Source: CAYQXJ01 sp964421565
Lineage (GTDB): Bacteria > Planctomycetota > Brocadiia > SM23-32
DNA: 64,000 nucleotides
Direction: 5' to 3'
NCBI GenBank assembly: GCA_964421565.1
Contig: CAYQXJ010000015.1
Coordinates: forward strand, 1-64,000
Positions 53,272-61,116 of the stretch are shown one piece after another. Every line of letters begins with the position of its first letter. Position 1 is the first letter of the stretch. The notes beneath the pieces were generated by a model. It searched no databases. It was not told the DNA's origin and saw only the letters and a program-made list of their open reading frames with translations. The position numbers were made by a program, and so were the translations under genes.

Positions 53272-54615
53272 TCAGGCGCCGTCGCCGCTTGCCGGCTGCG
53301 GAGCGGTCGAACGTACGTCCACGGCGACCGGCGCGTAAACCCGGTGATAGACGTCGAGGTCCGGCAGGCCGCTGGAGTGGTAGCCCGCCACGTTGTCGAA
53401 CTGGTGGATGGTGATCGCGGCGGTCAAGTCGCGGGTCGGCGCGAGCCGATTGATGGCGGCTGTGCAGGCATAGTGCCCCGCCTTGAGCAAGTTGGGGAAG
53501 CTGAAGCGGAACACGAGATCCTGCCCCGGGCGGGCTCGCTCGACAGTGTAACCATAGTGGTGCGAGGTGGTGCCGAGGAGGTCCACGCCGTTGCGGTCGC
53601 GGACCAGGAACGCGGCGCCGAGCCGCTCCACATCCGCTTTCACGCGGACGTGGATGTTCAGGCAGACGTCTTCGCCTATGCGGAAGCTCTCGCGCGGGGC
53701 GCCGTCCTCATCCGTTACGCGGACGTTGACGATCTCGGCGCGCTCGGCCGGGCCGTACTCGAAGGCATGGGCCGGCGGGAAGCCCTGTGGCCGACGCGAC
53801 TGGCCCCCCGGCAGCGGGCGCGGAGCCCGGCTCTTCTGCGCTGCGCGGCGCGCCTCGCGCTCGCGGATCTCGCGCAGGTAGACGTCGGCGGCCCGTTCGC
53901 TGTCGCCAATGTAGACGGGGCGCCCCTGGTCCAGAACGAGCCCGCGATTGCAGACCGTCCGCACCTGGTCGGTGGAGTGGCTAACGAACAGCAGTGCCGT
54001 GCCGCCGCCGGTCAGCTCCTTCATCCGTTGCATGCACTTGTGCTGGAAGAAGGCGTCGCCGACGCTGATTACCTCGTCCACAATCAACACGTCCGGCGTG
54101 ACCATGGTGGCGACCGAGAAGGCCAGCCGCATGACCATGCCGGTCGAGTAGGTGCGCACGGGCTGATCGATGAACTCCCCTATCTCGGCGAACTCCACGA
54201 TGTCGCCCATGTAGTGCAGCATCTGTCGGCGCGTCAGCCCGCGCAACTGGCCGGCCAGCAGCACGTTCTCCCGGCCGGTGAAGTCCTTGTGGAAGCCAGC
54301 AGCCAGGTCGAGCAAAGCCGCCACGTCGCCATGCGCCTCGACTGCCCCCTCGTTCGGCGTCAGCAGCCCGGCCACCAGGCCCAGCAGCGTGCTCTTGCCC
54401 GCGCCGTTCATGCCGAGCACGCCGAGCTTGTCGCCCGGGGCTAGCTCGAAACTGACGTCGCGCAGCGCCCAGAAGTCACGGTGCCTGCAGAGCCGTCCGA
54501 GACTGGCCCATTCGCCCAGGCGGGCGCGGGGCGAACCGTAGATGCGATACTTCTTGCCCAGTCGCTGGGCCCGCACCAGCACGCCGTCGCGCTCCGCTCT
54601 CGCCCGTTCGCTCAT
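53272..54615 (-). CDS. ABC transporter ATP-binding protein, Wzt-type, with carbohydrate-binding domain
   Basis: 447 residues. The ATPase domain (about 12-250) has Walker A GMNGAGKST (68-76), signature YSTGMVMRLAFS (157-168) and Walker B LIVDEV (178-183). A linker rich in Arg/Pro (about 255-285) leads to a beta-sandwich C-terminal domain (about 293-440; RIGEDVCLNIHVRVKAD, FSFPNLLKAGHYACTAAI) like Wzt_C, which in O-antigen exporters recognises the modified end of the finished glycan. The start overlaps the permease stop (ATGA). With the permease it forms the export machine of this cluster. Confidence 0.93.
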   Translation of the reverse strand: MSERARAERDGVLVRAQRLGKKYRIYGSPRARLGEWASLGRLCRHRDFWALRDVSFELAPGDKLGVLGMNGAGKSTLLGLVAGLLTPNEGAVEAHGDVAALLDLAAGFHKDFTGRENVLLAGQLRGLTRRQMLHYMGDIVEFAEIGEFIDQPVRTYSTGMVMRLAFSVATMVTPDVLIVDEVISVGDAFFQHKCMQRMKELTGGGTALLFVSHSTDQVRTVCNRGLVLDQGRPVYIGDSERAADVYLREIREREARRAAQKSRAPRPLPGGQSRRPQGFPPAHAFEYGPAERAEIVNVRVTDEDGAPRESFRIGEDVCLNIHVRVKADVERLGAAFLVRDRNGVDLLGTTSHHYGYTVERARPGQDLVFRFSFPNLLKAGHYACTAAINRLAPTRDLTAAITIHQFDNVAGYHSSGLPDLDVYHRVYAPVAVDVRSTAPQPASGDGA

Positions 54616-55409
54616 AGCACCTCGGGGAAGAAGACCCTCTGCCGGGCGAACCACCATCGCCCCGCCGCCAGCAACAGCAGGCTGGCCAGTGCCAGAGCCA
54701 GCAACGGCAACCAGAGCGGTTGCCGGCCGCTCAGAGCGGCGTTGCGGTGGCTGACGACAATCACCGTTACCGGGTTGAGCATCTGCAGGCGCTGCAGCCG
54801 GGGCGAAAGCACCTCGATGTCCCATACCACCGGGCTCAGGAACAACAGCGCGCGCGTCAGGGGAGACATCAGGGCGCCCACGTCCCGCACCAGGGTGCCC
54901 GCCGCCGAGAGCCAATAGGCCAGGGCCACGCTGAAGAGCAACAGCACGCCGTAGACCGCCGGCAACGTCAGCACCGTGGCCGGCACGCGCCCATTGATCA
55001 GCAGCCCGAGCGCCAGCAATACGGCGAGGCCGAACAGCGCGTTGGCCACCGCCGAAATCGCCGTCGCCACCGGCAGAATCTCCACCGGAAAGACCACGCG
55101 CTTGACCAGGTCGCCGCTGGAACGAATGCACGAGGGGGCCTGGTTGAGCACCATCGCCAGCGCGCGAAACGGAATCAGCCCGCCGAAGACCATCAGCCCG
55201 TATCCGAGGCCACCGCCCCCGCCGGGACTGCGCATGCGCAGGAAGACGGCGAAGACGATCGTGTAGACGACGGCCATCAGCAGGGGGTTGAGCACCGTCC
55301 ACAGCACGCCCAGACGCGAGCCCTTGTACTCCCGCGCAACCAGCCGCTTGACGAACTCGTAGAGCAGCTCGAGCTTCGGACGCCGCAGGGCTGTCAGCAT
55401 CGCGTTCAT
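54612..55409 (-). CDS. ABC-2 type polysaccharide export permease, Wzm-type
   Basis: 265 residues with about six TM helices. The N-terminal amphipathic segment LLYEFVKRLVAREYKGSRLG is followed by VLWTVLNPLLMAVVYTIVF, the standard start of Wzm/RfbA/TagG permeases. It ends with the acidic/aromatic tail QRVFFPEVL. It moves lipid-linked glycan across the inner membrane. Start and stop overlap the aminotransferase upstream and the ATPase downstream by 4 bp each, so the three are translationally coupled. Confidence 0.93.
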   Translation of the reverse strand: MNAMLTALRRPKLELLYEFVKRLVAREYKGSRLGVLWTVLNPLLMAVVYTIVFAVFLRMRSPGGGGGLGYGLMVFGGLIPFRALAMVLNQAPSCIRSSGDLVKRVVFPVEILPVATAISAVANALFGLAVLLALGLLINGRVPATVLTLPAVYGVLLLFSVALAYWLSAAGTLVRDVGALMSPLTRALLFLSPVVWDIEVLSPRLQRLQMLNPVTVIVVSHRNAALSGRQPLWLPLLALALASLLLLAAGRWWFARQRVFFPEVL

Positions 55410-56512
55410 ATGGCGTAGAAATCTCTCACGCTATCGATCACGTAGCCGACCTGCCGGTCGGTCATCTCGGGGAAGATCGGCAAAGAGAGCACCTCGCGCG
55501 CCATGCGCTGCGCTTCGGGGATGTGGGGTTCGGGAAGGCCGAGATTGCGCACGGCTTCCAGCTCGGGCATCGGCGTGGGGTAGTGGATGACGGCCGCGAT
55601 GCCGTTGGCCTCCAGGTGGCGCTTCAGCTCGTCGCGCCGTTCGCCGCAGCGCACCACGTAGAGGTGCCAGACCGACGCTGCGTAATCGGCCTGTCGCGGC
55701 AGTGTCAGGGGCGTGCCGGCCAGCCCTTCAGTGTATTGCGCCGCGATCCTGTGTCGGCGCGCGTTCCACGCGTCCAGGTGCGGCAGCTTCACGTTCAGCA
55801 CTGCGCCCTGAAAGCCCTCCATGCGGTAGTTGTAACCCAGCAGGGAGTGCTCGTAGGCGCCGCTCTGGCCGTGGTTTCGAAGCATTTCCGCCCGGTCGGC
55901 CATTCGGCTCTCGTTGGTCACCAGCGCCCCGGCCTCGCCGAAAGCACCGAGGTTCTTTGTCACGTAGAAGCTGAACGCCCCTGCGTCGCCGATGGCGCCG
56001 ACCTTGCGCCCCTTGTAGAGCGCCCCGTGGGCCTGAGCGGCGTCCTCAACCACGGCGACCCCGTGGGCTTCGGCCATCTGGAGCAGGGGGTCCATGTCCG
56101 CCGGGTGTCCGAACAGATGCACGGGCATGATGGCGGCGGTGCGCTGGGAGAGCAACGGTTCCACGCTCGCAGGATGGATGTTGTACGTGAGCGGGTCGAT
56201 GTCCGCGAACACGGGGGTGGCGCCGCAGTAGAGTATGACTTCGACGGTGGCGAAGAAACTCATGGCGGCGGTGATGACCTGGTCACCCGGCCCGACGCCC
56301 GCCGCCAGCAGCGCCAGGTGGAGGGCCGAGGTGCCGCTGTTGGCGGCCACACAGCGTTCGGCGTCGCAGTAGGTCGCCCACGCGTGCTCGAACTGCTCCA
56401 CCTCGGGGCCGAGCTTGAACCAGGAGTTCTCGCACACCCGCCGCAGTGCGGCGTCGATCTGCATCGCCAGCTCGCGGTACTGCTGCTTCAGGTCGAGCAC
56501 CGGTACGTTCAT
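55406..56512 (-). CDS. DegT/DnrJ/EryC1/StrS family sugar aminotransferase
   Basis: 368-residue PLP enzyme. It has NSGTSALHLALLAAGVGPGD, VVEDAAQAHGALYKG and the PLP Lys186 in FSFYVTKNLGAFGEAGA. HGQSGAYEHSLLGYNYRMEG and HYPTPMPEL are family-typical. It converts a keto-nucleotide sugar to an amino sugar for the glycan. Second gene of the operon, 15 bp after the regulator. The exact product (for example perosamine-like, QuiNAc-like or a 3-amino sugar) cannot be told from sequence alone. Confidence 0.92.
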   Translation of the reverse strand: MNVPVLDLKQQYRELAMQIDAALRRVCENSWFKLGPEVEQFEHAWATYCDAERCVAANSGTSALHLALLAAGVGPGDQVITAAMSFFATVEVILYCGATPVFADIDPLTYNIHPASVEPLLSQRTAAIMPVHLFGHPADMDPLLQMAEAHGVAVVEDAAQAHGALYKGRKVGAIGDAGAFSFYVTKNLGAFGEAGALVTNESRMADRAEMLRNHGQSGAYEHSLLGYNYRMEGFQGAVLNVKLPHLDAWNARRHRIAAQYTEGLAGTPLTLPRQADYAASVWHLYVVRCGERRDELKRHLEANGIAAVIHYPTPMPELEAVRNLGLPEPHIPEAQRMAREVLSLPIFPEMTDRQVGYVIDSVRDFYAI

Positions 56513-56527
56513 TTTCGCCTCAAGATG

Positions 56528-57205
56528 TCAACGGGTATCGCGCTGTGCGGCGCCGCCGTTGGTCGCCGGGCCGTCTGCCGACGGGGCCGCAGGCGCATCT
56601 GGCTGCGGACCGCCGAATATCCACACCATGCGTTCATCTGCCGCGACGGCCTGCGGCAGCCATCGCGGCGTCATGGGGTGCTCCGGGTGGAACGCCGTTA
56701 CGACGATGCCGTCCGCCTGCGAGTGGGCCACCCGCCGTAACGGCTCTACGGTGCATCCGAAGAAGCTCTGGCCCGCCTCCTCGTCGTCGAAGACCTCTAC
56801 CAGGTCGAGAGCCCACTCCTGCACGCCGAGGTAGGCGATCTCGGCGAGTTCGCCAAGACCCAGGAAGGCCACGCGCCTGCGGCCCGCCTCCGATAGGTCG
56901 CGGCAGACCTGCGCGGAGCGCCGTCGGGCCTCCCGGTAGAACTCCATACTGAACTCCAGAAACTCCCGCGTCAGGCGCGCTTTCTCCGCCATTCCCTGCG
57001 GGGTCAGGAAGTAGAGCCACCGGCGAGCGTTCTCCTTCTTCACCGCGAGCAGCCCGCGTTCGACCAGGCCGCCGAGCAAGGTGTGCGCCAGCTTCACGCT
57101 GACGCCGAGCTTCCGCGCAGCGAGCCGACGCGGCAGGTCCGGCTGCTCTTCGATGTGCTCCAGTATCTTAAGCTCGTAGTAGCGGTTGGAATCAAGGGAT
57201 TCCAT
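56528..57205 (-). CDS. EPS-associated MarR-type regulator with an extra C-terminal domain
   Basis: 225 residues. The winged helix (about 8-100) has YYELKILEHIEEQPDLPRRL, KLGVSVKLAHTLLGGLVERG and LYFLTPQGMAEKARLTREFL, matching the EPS-associated MarR family usually found at the head of exopolysaccharide clusters. Those are about 100 residues; here a second domain (about 108-200) begins RVAFLGLGELAEIAYLGVQE and looks like a Rossmann-type ligand-binding fold, with VEVFDDEEAGQSFFG. It could sense a nucleotide or nucleotide sugar. The start ATG lies downstream of a consensus promoter and palindromic sites, consistent with autoregulation. Confidence 0.82.
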   Translation of the reverse strand: MESLDSNRYYELKILEHIEEQPDLPRRLAARKLGVSVKLAHTLLGGLVERGLLAVKKENARRWLYFLTPQGMAEKARLTREFLEFSMEFYREARRRSAQVCRDLSEAGRRRVAFLGLGELAEIAYLGVQEWALDLVEVFDDEEAGQSFFGCTVEPLRRVAHSQADGIVVTAFHPEHPMTPRWLPQAVAADERMVWIFGGPQPDAPAAPSADGPATNGGAAQRDTR

Positions 57206-57215
57206 TGTTCCACGC

Positions 57216-57247
57216 GGTAACGTTACTAAAGGTAACGATAGATTACC
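57216..57247. promoter_or_regulatory. Palindromic operator cluster of the glycan operon
   Basis: GTAACGTTAC (57217-57226) is a perfect 10-bp palindrome, and GGTAA (57231-57235) with TTACC (57243-57247) forms a second inverted repeat around 7 bp. Together they give repeated GGTAACG half-sites. They overlap the -10 element and transcription start of the minus-strand promoter and lie upstream of the plus-strand gene at 57336, so they could control both directions. Confidence 0.6.
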
Positions 57248-57268
57248 CGCACCGCCCGCGTCTGTCAA
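57240..57268 (-). promoter_or_regulatory. Consensus promoter of the 22-gene glycan operon
   Basis: On the minus strand TTGACA (57263-57268), a 17-bp spacer, then TAATCT (57240-57245). The transcript would start near 57233, inside the palindromic operator, about 28 nt before the regulator's ATG. Confidence 0.75.
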
Positions 57269-57335
57269 GGCTTTTGCTGCCAGTGCGAGGCCGTCCTTGC
57301 CGCCGGCGCGTGCTGTGCGTAGAATGGAGCCCGTG

Positions 57336-57821
57336 ATGGAGGGCACGGAGAAGACGGACCCGGCCGTGGCGCGGTTCGACCGCAGGGAGCCGATGCAGGC
57401 GCGGCTCTGGTGGTTCTGGCTCTTCGTCGCCGTCTTCTGGCTGGCTCGCGCGGCTGCCGGTGAGCGCGCCTACTACACCACGGCGATCATGCTGGGGATA
57501 TCGGGCTGGTACTTGCTTTTCAACGGTTATGTGCGCGTGCGTGACCTGGGCGACCGGCTGGAGGTGTGCTCCGGGCCGATATCGGCGTTCCGAACCGCCA
57601 TACGCTACGATGCGATACGTTCGGTGCGGCTAACGCGCGTGCGACCCGGCTCGTGGTTCGCGGGAAAGTCGGTGCCCGAGCACGTCGGCCGCATGCCGGC
57701 CGTGCTGCTGCAGCTCAAGCCCGGCCGCACTGTGCGGGGACTGCGCTGGATTTGGATAGGCTCTTACGATCCAGGCGCGTTGATCGATTTTCTGCGAGAG
57801 AGGACCGGGCGGGATGGCTGA
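57336..57821 (+). CDS. Hypothetical membrane protein with PH-like domain
   Basis: 161 residues. Two closely spaced TM helices (WWFWLFVAVFWLARAAA; TTAIMLGISGWYLLFNGYV) are followed by a beta-rich cytoplasmic segment (VRVRDLGDRLEVCSGPISAF, IRSVRLTRVRPGSW) with the look of bacterial PH-like domains. No named family is recognised. I prefer the ATG at 57336 (GGAG 6 nt upstream) over the one at 57324. It is divergent from the glycan operon and overlaps the next small membrane gene by 8 bp. Confidence 0.6.
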   Translation: MEGTEKTDPAVARFDRREPMQARLWWFWLFVAVFWLARAAAGERAYYTTAIMLGISGWYLLFNGYVRVRDLGDRLEVCSGPISAFRTAIRYDAIRSVRLTRVRPGSWFAGKSVPEHVGRMPAVLLQLKPGRTVRGLRWIWIGSYDPGALIDFLRERTGRDG

Positions 57822-58068
57822 CGAGGCGGACGGGCGCTGGGTCGCCGTGGTCTACATAGCGGGCTTTTCGCTCTCTGCGCTGCTCTTCGCGCTTGCGGCG
57901 ATGGGCATGTTCTTTGTCGACTGGGGCCAGGGTGCCTTGTTTATGCTCTACGCCGGGGGAATCCTGTTCACCCTCACCGGCCTGGCAGCAATGATGGGAT
58001 ACTACCTCGGCGGGCGGCCGGGCGGCCCCCCGGGCGGTCCGCCGCACGATGCGGAGGACCCTCCATGA
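57814..58068 (+). CDS. Small two-TM membrane protein
   Basis: 84 residues: two hydrophobic helices (VVYIAGFSLSALLFALAAMG; MLYAGGILFTLTGLAAMMGY) and a Gly/Pro-rich tail (GGRPGGPPGGPP). Overlap with both neighbours (8 bp and 4 bp) and the clean hydrophobic pattern support a real gene. Function unknown. Confidence 0.6.
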   Translation: MADEADGRWVAVVYIAGFSLSALLFALAAMGMFFVDWGQGALFMLYAGGILFTLTGLAAMMGYYLGGRPGGPPGGPPHDAEDPP

Positions 58069-58739
58069 ACCTGAAACAGCACGGCAAGGTATTCCTGAAC
58101 GGCCTGATCGTTGCGGTGCCGATCATCGTCACCGTCTACATCGTGTGGCAGGCCCTGTTCCTGCTCGACAGTGCGATCCGCACGGCCCTCATCGCGCCGG
58201 TCGAGGCATTCCTGCCTCGCTACAGCGACATCGCCCATGTCGTCTTCTTCCCGGGCCTCGGCGTCATGGTCGGCATTGCGGCCATCTACTTCGTCGGGCT
58301 CTTCGCGCGCACCTGGCTGCTGCGCGCGCCGCTGCGTGCGGCGGAAGCGATCGTGGAGCGCATACCGCTGGTCAAGAGCCTCTACACGGCCGTCAGGGAC
58401 CTGCTGAAGTTCCTCGGCGGGCCGGACAGCAAATCCCGCGGCAAGCCGTGTGTGGTCGAGTCGGAGGACGGCGCGGTTCAGATGCTCGGGCTGGTCACCC
58501 AGCAGAAGCCGCGCTCCTTCCTGCCCGGCGAGACTGACACCCGGGTCGCCGTCTACCTGCCCATGAGCTATCAGATCGGGGGCTACACTGTCTACGTCCC
58601 CGCCGGGCGCGTGCGGAGCATCGAGGGCATGAGCGTGGAAGAACTGATGAAGCTTTGCATGACGGCCGGCATAGGCAGCAGAGCACTCACCACACCCCTG
58701 CAGACCGAGGAGAAGCCGGATGAAGACGACGGAGATTGA
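58065..58739 (+). CDS. DUF502 family membrane protein
   Basis: 224 residues. Two N-terminal TM helices (VFLNGLIVAVPIIVTVYIVW; FFPGLGVMVGIAAIYFVGLF) and the conserved cytoplasmic segment IPLVKSLYTAVRDLLKFLG. The family has no established function in bacteria; plant homologues (COV/LCV) act in vascular patterning. It ends in an acidic tail (EEKPDEDDGD). The 20-bp overlap with the flavin reductase gene implies co-translation. Confidence 0.85.
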   Translation: MNLKQHGKVFLNGLIVAVPIIVTVYIVWQALFLLDSAIRTALIAPVEAFLPRYSDIAHVVFFPGLGVMVGIAAIYFVGLFARTWLLRAPLRAAEAIVERIPLVKSLYTAVRDLLKFLGGPDSKSRGKPCVVESEDGAVQMLGLVTQQKPRSFLPGETDTRVAVYLPMSYQIGGYTVYVPAGRVRSIEGMSVEELMKLCMTAGIGSRALTTPLQTEEKPDEDDGD

Positions 58740-59238
58740 GTTCACGCAGAACCTGCCGGACACCGTCCAGACCATGCGCAGCCCCGGGCTGCTGCTCAGC
58801 AGCGTGAGCCCCGAGGGCAAGCCGAACGCCATGACCATCGGCTGGGGCAGCCCCGGCGTCGTCTGGGGCCGGCCCATCTTCATCGTCTACGTGCGGCCCT
58901 CGCGCCACACGTTCGGCAACATCGAGGCAACGGGGGAGTTCGTCGTCAACGTGCCCTCCGAAGGCATGCAGCAGAGCGTCCTCTACTGCGGGCAGATGAG
59001 TGGCAGAGACGTGGACAAGTTCGCCGAGAGGGGCCTGACGCCCGTCGAGGCGCACACGGTCAGGGCGCCCCTGATCGCCGAGTGCAAGCGCTTCTACGAG
59101 TGCCGCGCCGTGCACGTCAACGACCTGGTCGACGCCGCCATCGCGGACGATATCCGGCAGCAGTTCTACCCGGAGGGCGACTTCCACCGCCTCTACTTCG
59201 GCCAGGTGTTGCGCGCCGCCGAGCGCGCGGAGGGCTGA
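58720..59238 (+). CDS. Flavin reductase-like domain protein
   Basis: 172 residues, split-barrel FMN-binding fold: SPGLLLSSVSPEGKPNAMTI at the N terminus, then VYVRPSRHTFGNIEATGEFV and VVNVPS, typical of the flavin reductase/DIM6-NTAB family. These proteins bind FMN and either reduce flavin for partner enzymes or serve as small oxidoreductases. The C-terminal half carries conserved-looking Cys residues (YCGQMSGRDVDKF; ECKRFYECRAVHVND). The physiological partner is unknown. Confidence 0.85.
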   Translation: MKTTEIEFTQNLPDTVQTMRSPGLLLSSVSPEGKPNAMTIGWGSPGVVWGRPIFIVYVRPSRHTFGNIEATGEFVVNVPSEGMQQSVLYCGQMSGRDVDKFAERGLTPVEAHTVRAPLIAECKRFYECRAVHVNDLVDAAIADDIRQQFYPEGDFHRLYFGQVLRAAERAEG

Positions 59239-59291
59239 GGCGGCCATCGACGGGCGGGGGCTGTCCGGAATGCTGAGCCGCAAGTGCCCGC

Positions 59292-60257
59292 TCAACCGCG
59301 GCCGTTGCGCTGAACGATGCGGTGGCTCGGCTTGTCCGTGCTGACCTGCGTGCCCGGTTCCACCGAATGCGTCAACAGCACGTTTGCCCCGATAATGCTG
59401 CCTTGGCCGACGGTGATCGGACCCAGGATGCTCGCGTTCGAGTAGATGATCACGTCGTCCTCGATGGTGGGATGGCGCTTGTAGCCCCGCACCAGGTTGC
59501 CGCTCTCGTCCGTCTCGAAGCTCCACGCGCCGAGCGTCACGCCCTGGTACATGCGCACGTTGTCGCCGATCTCGGTCGTTTCGCCGACCACCACGCCGGT
59601 GGCGTGATCGATGAAGAAGTTCCGCCCGATGGTCGCGCCGGGGTGGATGTCCACCCCCGTGATGCGGTGGGCGTGTTCGGTCATGATGCGCGGCAGCCAC
59701 TGCACGCCGAGCTGATGCAGCTCGTGGGCGATGCGGTGGATCATGATGGCGCGGAAGCCGGGATAGCAGAAGATCACCTCGTCATAGCCCGTCGCCGCCG
59801 GGTCGCCCTGGTAGGCGGCCCGCACGTCGCCGTCGAGCACTTCCAGCAGGTCCGGCAGCCGGGCCAGCAGGCCGTAGGCCTGCCGGTGGCCCTCCTGCTC
59901 GCACTCCTCTTTCGGGCAGCGGCCCTCGTGCAGCAGGCAGCGGGTTATCTCCTCGGCCAGCAGGTCGTGCGCCAGGTTCATGGTCTCGCCCAGGTGGAAG
60001 GCCAGGTTCGCCCGGTCGAGCCCCTTCTTGCCGAAGTAGCCCGGGAACATGATCTCGGCGATCAGGTTCAGGATGCGCACCACCGTCTGTTCACTCGGCA
60101 GGGGGTGCTGGCAGACGTGCTGCACGGTGCCGCGCCGCTCCAGCTCGCCGAGCATGGCCTCCACCACGTCGGGCAGCCTCTGCTTGTAGGGGAACAGGCT
60201 GTCTCCCTCGCCCCATTGTCCGCTGTCCCTGCCCTGGTGGACTGCTCGTTCGTTCAT
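59292..60257 (-). CDS. cysE: Serine O-acetyltransferase
   Basis: 321 residues. An N-terminal helical domain (about 1-180; LDRANLAFHLGETMNLAHDLL) precedes a left-handed beta-helix acyltransferase domain: RIAHELHQLGVQWLPRIMTE, THR-like HAHRITGVDIHPGATIGRNF, IDHATGVVVGETTEIGDNV and YQGVTLGAWSFE. It belongs to the longer form of serine acetyltransferase and makes O-acetylserine for cysteine synthesis. The ATG at 60257 (MNERAVHQG) starts the family-like part; the longer open frame is shadow. It is downstream of the SagB-type gene (92 bp). Confidence 0.9.
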   Translation of the reverse strand: MNERAVHQGRDSGQWGEGDSLFPYKQRLPDVVEAMLGELERRGTVQHVCQHPLPSEQTVVRILNLIAEIMFPGYFGKKGLDRANLAFHLGETMNLAHDLLAEEITRCLLHEGRCPKEECEQEGHRQAYGLLARLPDLLEVLDGDVRAAYQGDPAATGYDEVIFCYPGFRAIMIHRIAHELHQLGVQWLPRIMTEHAHRITGVDIHPGATIGRNFFIDHATGVVVGETTEIGDNVRMYQGVTLGAWSFETDESGNLVRGYKRHPTIEDDVIIYSNASILGPITVGQGSIIGANVLLTHSVEPGTQVSTDKPSHRIVQRNGRG

Positions 60258-60349
60258 GCCCTCTTCTCCGGGGATGTTCCTGGTTGCCCTCGCAGTGCAT
60301 TCTCCCCCTGCGGCGCCTTGATTGCAACCAGCGCGATCGGTCGGCCGCG

Positions 60350-61102
60350 TCAGGGGCGACGGCCCACGGGGGCGAGGTAAACGACGAACTCGTCCTCGCT
60401 GTCGAGCTGCAACAGGGCATCCATCGCGTCCTGGTCGTAGGCGCCCACGGCGCAGGTGGCGGCGCCGATGGCCTCGGCGGCGAGGTAGAGGTTCTGCCCC
60501 ACGTGCCCTGCGTCGAGGAGCATCGCCTTGTGCGCCTCGTGCTGATAGCGCCATTCGCCGCGGTAGGGGATGCAGCTCCAGACGAACACGGCGGCCGCCT
60601 GGCCCACCATGCGCTGGCCGAGCGCGGCGCTGCTGGCCCGCGTGCGCAGGCCCTTCTGCTGGAACAGCCACAACAGCTCGTGCTCGAGCGGCAGGTAGCG
60701 GTAGACGCCGGCCTTCAGCCCCTCCACCCGCTGCACGATCAAGTAGGTTTCGAACGGGTGACGCGCCCCCGCCGAGGGCACCGGTCGGAGGGTCGCGCGC
60801 CCCTGGCCGAGCACTCGGTCCACGCCCTGTGTCGCCCACAGCAGCAAGGAGAGCTCCGAGAGGGCGAGCGGTTCGTCGGAGAACTCCCGTCGGCTGCGCC
60901 GCTGGCGTATGCAGCTCAGCACATCGCACTGGCGCAGCGGCGCCTCGGCGGGCGGCGGCAGTTCCACCGTCTCGGCGCTCGCTTCGTCGCACGGCTTCTG
61001 GATGGGCGGATGCGGAACGCCCTGCGACTGGTCGGAGCGGCGCCCGTCCATTCGTGCAAAGCCCGACTTCATGAACTGGCGACCTGACTCAAATCTGCCC
61101 AT
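60350..61102 (-). CDS. SagB-type nitroreductase/dehydrogenase
   Basis: 250 residues. The N terminus has FMKSGFARMDGRRSDQSQGV followed by PHPPIQKP, the characteristic leader of stand-alone SagB/ThcOx oxidoreductases. The FMN-binding fold follows: CIRQRRSRREFSDEPL, LSLLLWATQGV, RPVPSAGARHPFETYLIV, and DAGHVGQNLYLAAEAIGAAT. Members linked to peptide biosynthesis oxidise azolines, but many stand-alone copies have unknown roles, and there is no YcaO gene here. Encoded 14 bp after the transglutaminase-like gene. Confidence 0.88.
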   Translation of the reverse strand: MGRFESGRQFMKSGFARMDGRRSDQSQGVPHPPIQKPCDEASAETVELPPPAEAPLRQCDVLSCIRQRRSRREFSDEPLALSELSLLLWATQGVDRVLGQGRATLRPVPSAGARHPFETYLIVQRVEGLKAGVYRYLPLEHELLWLFQQKGLRTRASSAALGQRMVGQAAAVFVWSCIPYRGEWRYQHEAHKAMLLDAGHVGQNLYLAAEAIGAATCAVGAYDQDAMDALLQLDSEDEFVVYLAPVGRRP

Positions 61103-61116
61103 GGTTTGGCTTCCCT

